From Ariolimax columbianus (Eukaryota > Mollusca > Gastropoda > Stylommatophora > Arionidae): 64,000 nucleotides of DNA. The stretch is taken from positions 29,214,317-29,278,316 of the forward strand of contig JAVGWX010000011.1 of NCBI GenBank assembly GCA_036924085.1, in the 5' to 3' direction. The position numbers were made by a program, and so were the translations under genes. Positions 43,900 to 57,173 of the stretch are shown piece by piece. The stretch's first letter is position 1, and each line of letters opens with the position of its first letter. The notes beneath the pieces are model-generated. The model made no database searches. It was not told the DNA's origin and was given only the letters and a program-made list of their open reading frames with translations.

Positions 43900-44699
43900 A
43901 TGATGCGCTAACAAATGAATTAATATCAAGAGTGGATGAGGATTGTCAGCTTGGAGCATGTCGTGACAACGAAACATATAGCAGGAAAGAGAGACAGAGG
44001 AAAATAGAGAGGGAAGATGCTGGACAGCCTGAGAAGATGGCATGACGACAATCAACAACAGAGTTGGTGAACGACACACGATTGTAGTGGATGAAGGTCT
44101 ATGATCACCGACCCCAACTGGCAGAGCACCTGATGGTGATGTTGATGAGCAGCCCTTCATTCTTGCCAGCACAGCTGTCGCCCATACGAAGGTGGGGTTG
44201 GGCGGGTGGGGGGACGGGTGGTCGGGGTACAGCTAATGCCATTATTTGTGAACATTTCCATTTCTTCAGAATTTTTCTGACCAGGTAATTCAATCTCAGT
44301 ATCAGACCTGCACATATTTTGTCAAGGAGTTTCTCAAGTCTCACAAGCTTTGTGCGTGATGGATCCCCAAGTACCCAGGGGTCTAACTGATGAGCACAAT
44401 ATGATCCGTGCTTAGAATTTCCACCCCCCCCCCCTTCCCCATCTTGTTTATCGTGATAAAACATCGAAGGGGAAGACTTTCTGGGACCACTAATCTCAGA
44501 TGACACAACCTGGGGGCATAACTATGGGCTATGGGTCGGACAGCAAGAGACATACTTTGGAATGGCCGAGGACATCTTCTCCAAACCAGAACACATTCAC
44601 GTCTGAGCTTCCTGTTTGAAATGTTCTGTTCACACTTATCTGGAATTTGAATGGAGGAATTTTTTAGCACACTCCGACAATTTGTGACAAAACGAAAAG

Positions 44700-45082
44700 T
44701 ACCCTATACAGTGAATAGTGCCCTTTACAAAGAATAGTGCCCGATACAGAGAATAGTGCCCGGTACAGAGAATAGTGCCCGATACAGAGAATAGTGCCCG
44801 GTACAGAGAATAGTGCCCGATACTGAGAATAGTGCCCGATACAGAGAATAGTGCTCGATACAGAGAATATTGCCTGATACAGAGAATAGTGCCCGGTACA
44901 GAGAATAGTGGCCGGTACAGCGAATAGTGTCAGGTACAGATAATAGTGCCTGATACAGAGAATAGTGCCAGGTACAGAGAATAGTGCCCGATACAGCGAA
45001 TAGTGCCAGGTACAGAGAATAGTGCCAGGTATAGAGAATAGTGCCAGGTACAGAGAATAGTGCCTGATACAGAGAATAGTTG
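44700..45082. repeat. 19-bp minisatellite (duplicate copy)
   Basis: Duplicate of 5413-5795. Confidence 0.95.
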
Positions 45083-45396
45083 TCGATATAACTCAAATCA
45101 ACCGGCTCTTGTGCAATGTTAGTTTCTGAAGGTCTCATCAAAGTCATTAGGAAGCTTCATTATCCAGCTTCGTCATAACTTTAGGTAGTAGACTCCAGGT
45201 GTTGCTTGCACGTGCACTGATAAATCGCAAAATGGCGTCTCTGCTCACAGAGTGAACTATCATAAGACAGCGAGCGTATATGCGTTTTATTTTAGCAGAA
45301 GCACTTTCTGCAAACGAAATCCCCTCGTCTTAGGGTGAGAATTATTTGTGGCTTGAAGCGTTGCATAATTGGATTGACTAGTGTGGATCTACTGTC

Positions 45397-45733
45397 ATGG
45401 TCATGCCGGGGTTCCGGGCAACGAGCGAGCTGATTTTTTGGCCTCACACGCACCATAACAGGCACAGCGTACATAAATAAAGGTGACATAGTGAAGGTTA
45501 TTAAGGACGACCTGCTGGAAAACGACACTGCTTTGGATGAGCCTGCAAGGCACAGGCTGGCGCACTTTGGAATCAAATTAGGATTCAGTGGATCAGGGAA
45601 CCTAATAGGACGAAACAGGAAGGTGTACAACCAACAGGCTACAGGCACCATCAGCATCCACACTTTGCGCCATCTGCTGAGAGAGAGTGAGCACCTATGG
45701 GTATGCCCGGAGTGCAGTGAAGTCGACTCCTAG
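45397..45733 (+). pseudogene. LINE family B 3' end (duplicate copy)
   Basis: Duplicate of 6110-6446, with RNase H GVPGNERADFLAS and HLWVCPECSEVDS. Confidence 0.8.
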
Positions 45734-46275
45734 AAGAGAAAAGAACAAACAATTCTTGGCGAGACCCTAACTGGTCCTCCTGTTTAAATATTTCAAGGGA
45801 GAATGTTGTCCGGCTGGTGCTGGAGATGCCTCGAGCTGACAGTCAAATAACCATAGACAGAGCAACAACATCAATTGAGTCTTCGCAAAGATTGAGCTTC
45901 ATCGATTGAATTTTCGGAAAGTGTTCTCAGAACAGAGCACCATTTTTGAAACAAAATAGAGTGTTCCTTTCAAAGAAGACGATGGTGATAAATACAATAT
46001 TTGTTCCGAGCTTGTGTTTCCAATGAGGATCTTGGTCCTTACTAGAAACACTTAAGAGTGAGATCCAGATTTGTAAGACGCACAGTTTGAGAATTGCAGC
46101 CGGAAAGACAAACCGTGATCGAATCGACAACACCCTGTTGAGAAAGACAGTTGGGAAAAAACTTTATGATATAAACATAAATCACCCCCCCCCCCCCCCC
46201 CCCCCATCAGATTTCCCAACAATTATTGACTAACGGGAACACCAACCAAAAAGGGCGAAAACACTAGAACAGGTA

Positions 46276-46891
46276 GAAGGGGAGAGGAACACGAAAAAGA
46301 TCTGCTGGGAACACCATTCCTCGTTCGGTACCTCGGCGAGGCAATCACTAGAATGCACACCAATAAAGCGGCAGGAATAGATGAACTGACAACAGGGCAG
46401 ATCCCCAAACAAAAAACGGGAACTAGTCTTAATGAATTTAGGCATAATAACACTGCAGATACTAAGAAGTGTGAGGAAAGCTTCAGTCGTGGCTCTGCTC
46501 GAATCTGGGAAAACGTCAACAGAAGCCAACAATTTTAGACATATATCGCTTTAATATAATCTACACAAAGTATTTCAAAGAAATGAATTTGGCCGAATCT
46601 CAGGCCCTATTGATGATAAAAATCGACCAAGAACAGGCAGGTTTTAGGCCAGGCCAATTGGGATATTGACAAATACTTAACAGCACTCAACACATTGAGG
46701 ACGGGGACGAGCGAAATCAGGTGACAGGGGTTGCTTTTGTTGACCTGACGGCGGAATATGACACAGTAAACTATCAACTACTTCACACTAAGGAGGTAAT
46801 CAAACGCTTTCTACAGAATAGGCGTTTCTATGTGACTGGAAAACCAGAAGAACGGCCTTGCACAAGGAAGTGTCGTCGCCTCTATGCCATA
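46276..46891 (+). mobile_element. LINE family C, 5' part (duplicate copy)
   Basis: Duplicate of 6990-7605, interrupted at the same point. Confidence 0.78.
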
Positions 46892-49661
46892 CTTCATCTT
46901 CTTCATCGTACGCAGTCAGACAGTAAACATTATTTTTTTCGAAAAAAGCAGCCGTCATCCTGAGGCTGTCGACACTGCCATAGAGCTTCTCTAGTGTTGC
47001 GACTGGTGATGGCCCCATCTGCTTTCTCTGATCCTCGTATGTCGGGCAGTTTTGTAGCAAATGCTCAGCGGTCATTTTCCCGGTACCACACGGGCATTCG
47101 TCGGTGCCACCTATCTTCAATTTGTTGAATAGGTGGTACCTCAGTCTATTGTGGCCAGTGCGAAGTCTGAAGACCACGACCTGCTCTCTTCTGTTAAACT
47201 GGTAATAGGCATCGTTTTTGGTGTAGCCAGTATGTTCGGTTTCCCATTTGGTCATGTATCTAGCTCTAATAAGCTGTTTTGACTCTTCGTATGTCATACT
47301 AGTATCTGGTTGTGGTAGTTTTGCACCTTCTTTTGCCAGTCTGTCTGCCTCCTCGTTGCCTTGGATGTTGCAGTGAGATGGAACCCACTGCACCACTACC
47401 CTTTTTGGTGCGGACTGCTGGCATAGTTGACAGAGTACTGCTCTTAAATCATTAAGTTCAGTATTTTTCTGGCTTTTTAGTGCTGTGACTACGGCCAGAG
47501 CATCTGTAAGCAGGACTATGTGGCTTTCATTCCTTTTACCTCTCACCATTGTTTCCACTGCTGCCCTCAGAGCCTCTGCCTCCGCTCTGAAATTGCTTGT
47601 GTATTTTCCAGTAGCGAATGACAGTGTTATGTGTCTGCCATTTGGTAGGTTCAGAAATGCTTCTGCCCCTCCGTTCTGTGTTGTTTTTGTTACGGAACCG
47701 CCAGTGTATGCATGGGTCCAGTCCATGCTTGGGTAGTTTTCCTATATGCAACTCAGGGTAGTATATCTTCTTTCTTTTTCAGACTGGCAGTTTTTGTTTC
47801 CAATACCTGGTATATTTTCTACCACCTCTGGAAATATATGCTGCCTCCAGGTAGGTTAGCGTACAGTAGGGATGGGATTTGGTGTTAGTGCGTTCATGGG
47901 GTTTTCGTGCATCTTTGCTTTGGCTATTTCTGCAAAGTTTCTTCGCTTTAGTTTCCCATTTCCGAAATTGTTTAGTCTCTGGTGCATTGGATGATCAGTC
48001 AGTCTTCTGAGTTTCTCTGATTGCAGTTGGGCTCTGCAGTCTCTTCTTTCGGTCATGGATTGCAGTTTTGTAATCTTTTCACGTTCTACAATTGGCGTTG
48101 ACTGCATGCCTCCTGTTATAACTCTCATGGCTTGGTTTTGGAGTTTGCTAATTTTATCGAAGTTCGCCTTTGCTGCTGTTGTCGATGCCGCAATGCCATG
48201 CTCGAGAACTGGTCTCACTCTTCCAGTGTACAGTTTCTTTAGTATACTTTCGTCTGCTCCCCAGCTTGTACCAGCAAGTTTCCTCATGATTGCCATTCTT
48301 TCTCTGGCTCTCATTCGGTTTCTCTCGATCTGACTTTTCCATGTGTCCACATAGCCAGATCGTCTGCAAACATTGAGCTATGGCCTCTTCTTGGTTTATT
48401 CTCTGTAATGTCATGTATATACACCAGGAAGAGTGTGGGTGACAGTACTCCCCCTTGGGGTACTCCCTGCTCAAGTGTCACCTTTTTTGCTCCTCTGCCC
48501 TTGTACTTGAACTCTGGCCGTTCTGTTTTTGAGGTAATGGTTGATCCACTTGTACATTTTCCAACAAAATTCACTACTTCTTAGCTTGACTAAAAGTCCC
48601 TTTTTCCAGACTTTGTCAAATGCCTTTTCCAGGTCCACCCAAACCGCTACTGTGTGTTTCTGTTCCTGGTAGGCATCTTCTATTTCCTGGGCTATGAGGA
48701 TGACCTGATACTCAGTGGATCTGTGCTGTCTAAAGCATGCTTGCTGTGGAATTAGTATGCGTTTTTCTTGCAGATGCCACATCAGTCTGGTGTTTATCAT
48801 ACGTTCCATCAGTTTGCCGACACAGGCTGATAGGCTTGTATCCATTTGGATCTGTTTTGTCTGTTCCTTTCTTTGGTACTGGTACAAGTACTGCGTCTTT
48901 CCATGCCTGGGGTACAATACCCCTTTTCCAACTTTGGTTCAGGACTGATAGCAGTTTCCTCTTTGCTGTTTGGCCCAGCCCCATCTGCATTTCGTTTGTT
49001 ATCCCGTCTTTTCCGGGAGATTTCCTTTTCTTCAGTGTTCTCATGGCCTCTTCCATTTCGTTCATTGTTAATTTTGCCATCATATGCTCTTCTGGTGCCA
49101 TATTGATGTTGTCGTTCCTCTTTTGCTCTTCACTAATGTCCGTATGCCTTTCTGCAGGGACATCTATGTGGTTCGCTTTGGCATAGTGTTCAACAAAGGC
49201 GTTTGCGGCTTTTTTTTCCAGTGAGCAAGTTTTCGCCTTGCTTGACGGTAATTTGTTTGTTTGATAGAGTTTCGTCATTCATGGCTCTGACTAGCTTCCA
49301 TAGTTTGTTCCCTTCTTTGTCTAGGTTGAGGCTATCTGTTTTGTTTTTGCAGCTTTCTCTTGCTGTTTGGTTTAGAGTGTATTTGTATTTCGCCGGCGAT
49401 ATTTGCCTCCATAGATTGTTCTCGCTCTGCCATGTTCCTAGCATTTGTGACTGCGTCTTCCGCTTTCTGCAACTCATCATTCCAATAGGGCTTATAATTT
49501 TTCCTTGCCCATCTTGTGATGGTTTCAGTGGCAGCTTGCATTATTGCTTTGCTTAGGCTTTCCACCATGGGCTTCATTTTGTTGTTCCGTTTGTTGATGG
49601 TTTCACACAGCCCATCTGTCAGGCTTGTAAATCTGTCCCAGTCGGCTCGTTTGTAATTCCA
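46892..49661 (-). mobile_element. Nested LINE family A (duplicate copy)
   Basis: Duplicate of 7606-10375, with the same frameshifts. Confidence 0.9.
46926..47726 (-). pseudogene. RNase H part of nested LINE A (duplicate copy)
   Basis: Duplicate of 7640-8440; TDGS reads TGGS. Confidence 0.85.
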
Positions 49662-50326
49662 ACGTGGGAGCGTTTTGTTTCCCGTACAATGTATACACGA
49701 ATGATCGACCAGTTAGCCCAGGAACAAGACAGTTTATATATACAGATGACACTGCTATAACTGCACAGGGAAAGCGTTTTGTGGAAGTGGAGCTCAGACT
49801 TACAAAATCCAAATACAAAAACCACCTCAAAGAAAATCCTAGTAAAAGACAGGTATGTGCTTTCCACTTGAAGAACATAGAAGGAAGACGACAGCTTCAT
49901 ATTAAATGGCGCAGACAGGTACTTGAACATAGCGATACACTCAAACATTTGGGCATTCCAATCGACCGGACATTATCATACTGTGCCCATTGTTTCCGGC
50001 TTGTACTGGAGATGGCTCGAGCTGACAGTCGAATAAAAATAGGTAGAGTATCGCGAAAAACCGCATAGAAAAGTGGCGCTAAATGAATGGTGAAGGTTAC
50101 GATGGAGATCAAAGACGATCCAGCAACGGGCCATGATTTGCCATATACTATGTGGAGATCTCTGAGCAGATTAGATTAAGAACAGGTGGGTCCAGATGTG
50201 GGTCTAACCTGAGGATTTGCAGATAATGAATATTATGAATGTGGGGACGACAATAACTGGGAACACCTTATTGTATGTCCTATCATACAGGAATCATGTG
50301 CAAAGGAAGAGCATCGACAGTGGCTG
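49662..50326 (+). mobile_element. LINE family C, 3' part (duplicate copy)
   Basis: Duplicate of 10376-11040. Confidence 0.78.
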
Positions 50327-50382
50327 ATTTTTGGGCAAAGACTATTTGAGAATTCCGGACACGGAAAGTAAGTAAATAAGTA

Positions 50383-50586
50383 TGACCAGCCTGCATCAAC
50401 AGCATCTTGTATGCACGTATCCGGTCCAAGAGCAAGGGGCAGACCTCGACGTTGGTGTGTCGACGGTGTCTCTGACACTCTCAGGAAATTACACCTAACG
50501 ACAGCACAAGCATTTTCCATTATCAATAACAAGAAATCTACCCATCTCGCCTAGCTGCGACGCCGTATGGAAACAGCACTAGAACA
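50383..50586 (+). pseudogene. LINE C-terminal tail (duplicate copy)
   Basis: Duplicate of 11097-11300. Confidence 0.6.
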
Positions 50587-50783
50587 AAGGAAGAAGAAAA
50601 ATGTTCACAGTGGTTATCTAGACTACTGACTGGCGTACTCACAATGAGCCGAATGGGATGAGGTTAGGGTATCAATGTTGGTGAAGATTTTGATGAGAAA
50701 TAACTGACTATGTAAGAGCAAAAACATATAGTTGTCAAGATCGTAGTTCACGTTTTAATGACTTCCCCTCCTGTACGTGTATT

Positions 50784-50918
50784 TATATGTGTGTGTGTGT
50801 GTGTGAGTCGTGCGTGCGTGTCCGTGTGCGTGCGCGTGCGTGTGTGCGTGTTCGTGTGCGTGTGCGTGTGTGCGTGTGCGTGTGCGTGTGTGTGTGTGAG
50901 TGTGTGTGTGTGTGTGAG

Positions 50919-50990
<72 letters not shown>
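50784..50990. repeat. TG microsatellite (duplicate copy)
   Basis: Duplicate of 11498-11704 with no length change, which is notable for such a slippage-prone tract. Confidence 0.97.
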
Positions 50991-50991
<1 letters not shown>

Positions 50992-51216
50992 CTGTCGTCG
51001 GGAGGTATGCGATTCGCCTCTAAATACTGACCACAAACAGTGTACGATCGAATCCCGCAAGTTGCATTCCTGAATTTGCCCAGATGATATTACTTGCTCT
51101 GTGCTGAATAGTAAGGAAAAACTGCGCTGGGCATTATCCTCACTCTCCGGTCCCAAAGTACCATGGACGAGTGTAAAGAAATAAGTCAGGACAACTGGAG
51201 GTAACCTGAGAGGCAT
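50991..51216 (+). repeat. SINE-like repeat (duplicate copy)
   Basis: Duplicate of 11705-11930. Confidence 0.45.
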
Positions 51217-51416
51217 GCTCTCTTGGTCATCCCAGACAATTCTGAAACATGCCTAGATCATGTGAGCGTATGTTCCTTTGCCATAGTCAATCGGTCTAAT
51301 CGGTATCCCGAACTCCTTTTTTCGTGACTTAGACTAGATACGACATGTACAAACTCTACTCTCTATATTAACTGCCAGAGTTTCACAAAGGTACCTGTAT
51401 ATGACAAGTACATTCA

Positions 51417-51686
51417 TTAAAACCAACTAGAATTTCGGGGAGATGTTCTTTTGTGCCGACATAGTGACCCCAGATTTGTCATAGCCGTTATAGTCACCGC
51501 TGTTCTTACCTGGATCTCAGTTCTCAAACCTTCCAAACCCATCAGTGATATCAGATATTTAAACTGTTTAACAATTTGCAATAGATCGCCTTTCATAGCA
51601 ATCGCAATTGTTAGGCCCTCTGAGACGTTGAACATGATTTTACTGTTATCTGCACTAATTTCCATTTAAAACAGTTGAGCGCCATT
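51417..51686 (-). pseudogene. LINE RT fragment (duplicate copy)
   Basis: Duplicate of 12131-12400. Confidence 0.7.
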
Positions 51687-52016
51687 ATCAAGGTTGGAGA
51701 TGAGATGAGGCAAGCTCTAGCTCCGTTCCAGCCAGCCCGGTAATGTCTACATCGCAATATGTATATATATAATTGGCATGGACTTATAACCCGTAAACTG
51801 ATGTCTCCTGTTTTGATTCCGAGACATGTTAAGGCCAGGGATTGAGTTGCACCTCTCCATAGCACAAAGCCCGGGATGAAATATATAATTTATGTGTTGC
51901 CCATACAGTTACATAATGGTCCCTCTATCGGTCAGCCTTGTTTGCTTCAAGGGAAAGGTGCACGCGCTACACATACACAATAATAACACCAGACACGTGA
52001 CAAGCACATACGTTAC

Positions 52017-52177
52017 CTGACTAGTGCTGTAACTGAATACAACAGGTCAAAGACTGAGAGAGAAATGAGCAAGATGTTGGTGCTGTCTTTCCCAATCCCA
52101 TGACGTCTCAGGACGATCACGTTGATCGTGTTACCAACGATACCGAACACAGCGGTGACGTTTATCGGGAAACAGTT
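52017..52177 (-). pseudogene. Orphan GPCR exon 1 fragment (duplicate copy)
   Basis: Duplicate of 12731-12891, with the same splice donor and truncation point. Confidence 0.85.
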
Positions 52178-52220
52178 CAAACCACGGCAGAGACTGGGAT
52201 TTTATTACGTAAATCAGTTT

Positions 52221-52476
52221 TGAAAAAAAAAATGACATGATCGGTGAGTATTAGATCAGACACCCATGTGAACAGTCGTACGCGTTAAAAATCCCGTCTT
52301 TTAGAAACATAAAAGAGCGCATCAATGGCCGCTGATCGGGGACAATTCAAGTTAAAAATCTATTCAAATTATTCAAGGCATTCTCTCCCCTAACATGGAA
52401 TATTTTACAAAAAGGGAAATGTGTGGCTCAAACATCAGTTCTTTGTTATGTTGTCAGCGGAGCGGCACAGAATGCG
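52221..52476. repeat. Dispersed repeat R1 second member (duplicate copy)
   Basis: Duplicate of 12935-13190. Confidence 0.5.
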
Positions 52477-52726
52477 CCTGGCAGGCTGCGGGTCCACCAT
52501 GCTCTAATTTACTCGATCGCCATCACAGTCCACAAAAACGGGGCTGCCTTCAACTCGAGTATCACAAGAATAACCGCCGTGACATACGCCAGACTACAAG
52601 CAGACCTATTGGATTCAGTCATCTTATCAGCGCTATGTTATGGAAGTGAAACCTGGTCTCTGACAAAAACCACTGAGAACCAGCTTGTTAGTGGAAGTTC
52701 ACAAGCTTGCATTCTCACGAGATGAC
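52476..52726 (+). pseudogene. LINE RT thumb fragment (duplicate copy)
   Basis: Duplicate of 13190-13440. Confidence 0.75.
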
Positions 52727-52896
52727 ACAACCAACGTATTTTGTGCCCGACAATGTATTCTCCAGAAAGACGTAGTGCCGACCATACGAGGTATGTCTTC
52801 GTTCCGCATTCTGTTTTCTTGATAACACTGATAACCTTCTTCAAACACTCACATTTCACACGTCGAAATTCTGCTCTCACGTGTCCTGGACAGAGG

Positions 52897-53163
52897 TCAT
52901 GTTTGGTACTGGCAGCACATCGGTATCATAAATATAATGTTTATCAGGTGTAGCTTTCTTGTCAAGCTAATGCTCGGGTGTCTAAGCAGTGACAACAATT
53001 GATAAGTCTGCCCAGATGTTTTGTCACACCCATTCTCTATGTCCCTGTAGTGCCATCCCACCTGCCAACAAATCCTGCCCAAATACTTGACCACGTGGAT
53101 CTGTTGAAGAACAATATTGTTTACAATTATGTTGAGTGACCCAGATGTTCTGCTCATCTTCAT
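52897..53163 (-). pseudogene. LINE RT fragment (duplicate copy)
   Basis: Duplicate of 13611-13877. Confidence 0.6.
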
Positions 53164-53618
53164 AGTTTATGTTTTCTTGTCCTTAATTTCAACATTGAAT
53201 TTAGCACAAGGAGTCGAAAACGCGTGTTGCTAGGATTCTGCAGTTTATTTCTGTCGCAGTACATCAGTCACTGATCATCTGCAAAGAGTATTACTTGAAA
53301 AGTAATAGCTACAAAAATTAGCACAACATATTTTATTGGCAGGATTAATAAAAGAAAGATTTACACCAAACATGCATAAATCAGTATGAAATGCTACAAC
53401 TTATGAGGAAGAAATAACAATTACGCCGCTTGTTGACACCAATGTGAAAGTTGTGCAAATATCAGTCTGAGAGTATATACATATATATTTATATATAGTA
53501 GCCCGTTTTTGTCATGACTGATATTACTAGGAGTGATCAATAAAAAAGATATAATTAGCTTATGTACTTGTCTTTCTCCTTGAGATGTCGTCTGTTCTCT
53601 TCTCTATGTTGCAAGAGT

Positions 53619-55171
53619 GTCTCTTCACCTGTTGTTCCGGTCGACCACCTGTTGTTCCGTCCCACCACCTGTTGTTCCGGCCCACCACCTGTTGTTCCGT
53701 CCCACCACCTGTTACACCGGCCCATCACCTGTTGTTCCGGCCCACCACCTGTTGTTCCGGCCCACCACCTATTGTTCCCGAGCACCACCTGTTGTAGCGA
53801 CCCATCACCTGTTGTTCCGGCCCACCACCTGTTGTTCCGGCCCACCACCTATTGTTCCCGCGCACCACCTGTTGTAGCGACCCATCACCTGTTGTTCCCG
53901 TCGACCATCTGTTGTTCCCGTCGACCACCTGATATTCTCGCCCACCATCTATTGTTCCCGTCGACCACCTGTTGTTCCCATCGACCACCTGTTGTTCCCG
54001 TCGACCACCTATTGTTCCCGTCGACCACCTGTTGTTCCCGTCGACCACCTGTTCTTTCCGCCCACCACCTGTTGTTCCCGTCGACCACCTGTTGTTCCCG
54101 TCGACGACCTGTTCCTCCCGTCGACAACCTGTTGTTCCCATCGACCACCTGTTGTTCCCATCGACCACCTGTTGTTCCCGTCGACGACCTGTTCCTCCCG
54201 TCGACAACCTGTTGTTCCCATCGACCACCTGTTGTTCCCGCTCACCACCTGTTGTTTCCGTAGACTACCTGTTACTCCCGTCGACCACCTGTTGTTCTCA
54301 TCGACAACCTGTTGTTCCCGTGGACCACCTGTTGTTCCTGCCCACCACCTGTTATTCCCGCCCACCACCTGTTGTTCCCACCCACCAGATGTTCCCGCTC
54401 ACCACCTGTTGTTCCCTCCCACCACATGTTGTTCCCGCCCACCACCTGTTGTTCCCGTGGACCACCTGTTACTCCCGTCGACCACCTGTTGTTACCATTG
54501 ATCACCTGTTGTTCACGCCCACCACCTGTTGTTCCCATTGACCACCTGTTGTTCCCGTCAACCACCTGTTGTTTACGTCAACCACCTGTTGTTTAGTCAA
54601 CCACCTGTTGTTCCGGTCAACCACCTGTTGTTCCCGTCGACTACCTGTTACTCCCATCGACCACCTGTTGTTCCCATCGACCACCTGTTGTTCTCGTCGA
54701 CCACCTGTTGTTCCCATCGACCACCTGTTGTTCCCGTCGACCACCTGTTGTTCCCATCGACCACCTGTTGTTCCCGTCGACCACCTGTTGTTCCCGTCGA
54801 CCACCTGTTGTTCCCATCGACCACCTGTTGTTCCCATCGACCACCTGTTGTTCCCATCGACCACCTGTTGTTCCCATCGACCACCTGTTGTTCTCGTCGA
54901 CCACCTGTTGTTCCCATCGACCACCTGTTGTTCTCGTCGACCACCTGTTGTTCCCATCGACCACCTGTTGTTCCCGTCGACCACCTGTTGTTCCCATCGA
55001 CCACCTGTTGTTCCCGTCGACCACCTGTTGTTCCCGTCGACCACCTGTTGTTCCCATCGACCACCTGTTGTTCCCGTCGACCACCTGTTGTTCCCATCGA
55101 CCACCTGTTACTCCCATTGACCACCTGTTGTTCTTGTCGACCACCCGTTGTTTCCCGTCGACCACCTGATC
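53619..55171. repeat. 20-bp E-box minisatellite (duplicate copy)
   Basis: Duplicate of 14333-15885 with the same unit count and the same order of variants. Confidence 0.97.
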
Positions 55172-55190
55172 ATCCAGTTGTATCTATATG

Positions 55191-55906
55191 GCATTGCTCT
55201 GCTGTAGCCTGATATCGAAGACCACCACGGAGAGGTGCAGAAGGAACTTTGCAGCTATGGATCGTTGGCCCTGACGCTAGCAGTAAGCTATGGATCGTTG
55301 GCCCTGACGCTAGCAGTAGGCTATGGATCGCTGGCCCTGACGCTAGCTGTAAGGTATGGATCGTTGGCCCGGACGCTAGCAGTAAGGTATGGATCGTTGG
55401 CCCTGACGCTAGCAGTAAGGTATGGATCGTTGGCCCTGACGCTAGCAGTAAGGTATGGATCGTTGGCCCTGACGCTAGCAGTAAGGTATGGATCGTTGGC
55501 CCTGACGCTAGCAGTAATGTATGGATCGCTGGCCCTGACGCTAGCAGTAAGGTATTGATCGTTGGCCCTGACGCTAGCAGTAAGGTATGGATCGTTGGCC
55601 CTGACGCTAGCAGTAAGGTATGGATCGTTGGCCCTGACGCTAGCAGTAAGCTATGGATCGCTGGCCCTGACGCTAGCTGTTAGGTATGGATCGCTGGCCC
55701 TGACGCTAGCTGTAAGGTATGGATCATTGGCCTGGAAGCTAGCAGTAAGGTATGGATCGTTGGCCCTGACGCTAGCAGTAAGGTATGGATCGCTTATCAA
55801 TGCAACTCATTCACTGTTCAGCATCTTGATCCCAGTGCTGGGTTCATTATTCCGACAATCCAATCGCCAGACGGAAATAAATGTGGTATGTGAGTCAAAT
55901 GGAAAC
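55191..55906 (+). pseudogene. Exon-like segment with 11-codon repeat (duplicate copy)
   Basis: Duplicate of 15905-16620, including the single TGA-bearing unit. Confidence 0.5.
55253..55791. repeat. 33-bp minisatellite (duplicate copy)
   Basis: Duplicate of 15967-16505. Confidence 0.96.
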
Positions 55907-56026
55907 TTCGACAATGAAAATAGTTGAATACTGATTATTCTCTTTTGTAACTGGATATTTTTTTTAATTTGTAGTCAACCACCGACGTTCAATGCGTGGT
56001 AAGTACTCCTCTATAGGCATATTGAG

Positions 56027-56586
56027 GAGCCTACATTGACCTTCGGTTGGCCTTTGATTATGTGCACAGACACTCTGTGGAAGGCCCTACAATGCGTGGG
56101 TATCCCAGGCACCATGCGGACCTTAATTGAGGAGCGCCACAGTCACACCTTGTGGAAGGCCCTACAATGCGTAGGTATCCCAGGCACCATGCTGACCCTA
56201 ATTGAGGAGCTCCACAGTCACACTTTGTGGAAGGCCCTACAATGCGTGGGTATCCCAGGCACCATGCTGACCCTAATTGAGGAGCTCCACAGTCACACCA
56301 GCGCAAAAATGATGATCTGGCGGAATCTCACAGAGGAGATCTCTACCTGATCCAGCGCCCGACAGGCCTGTCTTCTCGCCCCCTGCATTTTTCTGCTCAC
56401 CATGAACTGGTTCCTCACACAGTCTTCTGCAAACAACCGAGGGGTCCTTGTTGGCGACTCCCGTGTAACCGATCTCGCCTTCGCTTATGACTTTGTCATA
56501 ACCGGCCATGGTTCTCAGGATCTGCTAGGCCCTCTAGAGGCACTGGATTGATCGGCTACTAACCTAGGCTTGCACATCTAGTTGAC
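56027..56586 (+). pseudogene. LINE RT fragment with 75-bp triplication (duplicate copy)
   Basis: Duplicate of 16741-17300; triplication at 56076-56300. Confidence 0.8.
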
Positions 56587-56710
56587 ACGGGGAGTTCTGT
56601 TGTTTATAGGCAAATCATACGCATCTAATCGCGATGAAGGGAAACAGTGGGCGATCGAATACCGCAAATTTCAAGCGACACCTGGTCTAAAGATTGATGG
56701 AGACGAGACT

Positions 56711-56811
56711 GCCTGCATTCTGAGTTACCTCTAGTTTTCTTATGTCTTGCCCCTGGTCCAAGGTAGTTCTGGACCAGAGAGTGAGGTTGATAACCAGCGC
56801 AGTTACTTCGT
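56711..56811 (-). repeat. SINE-like repeat, reverse (duplicate copy)
   Basis: Duplicate of 17425-17525. Confidence 0.45.
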
Positions 56812-56888
56812 CACTATAATTCTAATACATCGCAAATGGCGTCATCAAGACACGACTGTGTGATGCTGTCGTCTCCCATGTCCGATTG

Positions 56889-57156
56889 GGAGCTAACTAG
56901 AGGCATCCACATAAGAGGTGAGAGACGGGATGGTTGGGCAACTAACTAGAGACATTCACATAAGATATGAGCGACAGGATGGTTGGCAACTAGCTAGAGA
57001 CATTGAAAATAAAAGTGAGAGTCACACAGGATGGCTTGACAACTAACTAGAGCCTTTAAAATAAGAAAGAGTTAGTATGGCTGGTCAACTAACTAAAGCC
57101 ATCGAAATAAGAAGTGAGAGTCAGACAAGATGGCTGGTCAACTAACTAGAACCATG
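56889..57156. repeat. About 50-bp minisatellite (duplicate copy)
   Basis: Duplicate of 17603-17870. Confidence 0.85.
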
Positions 57157-57173
57157 TTCTTGTCATCCAATAA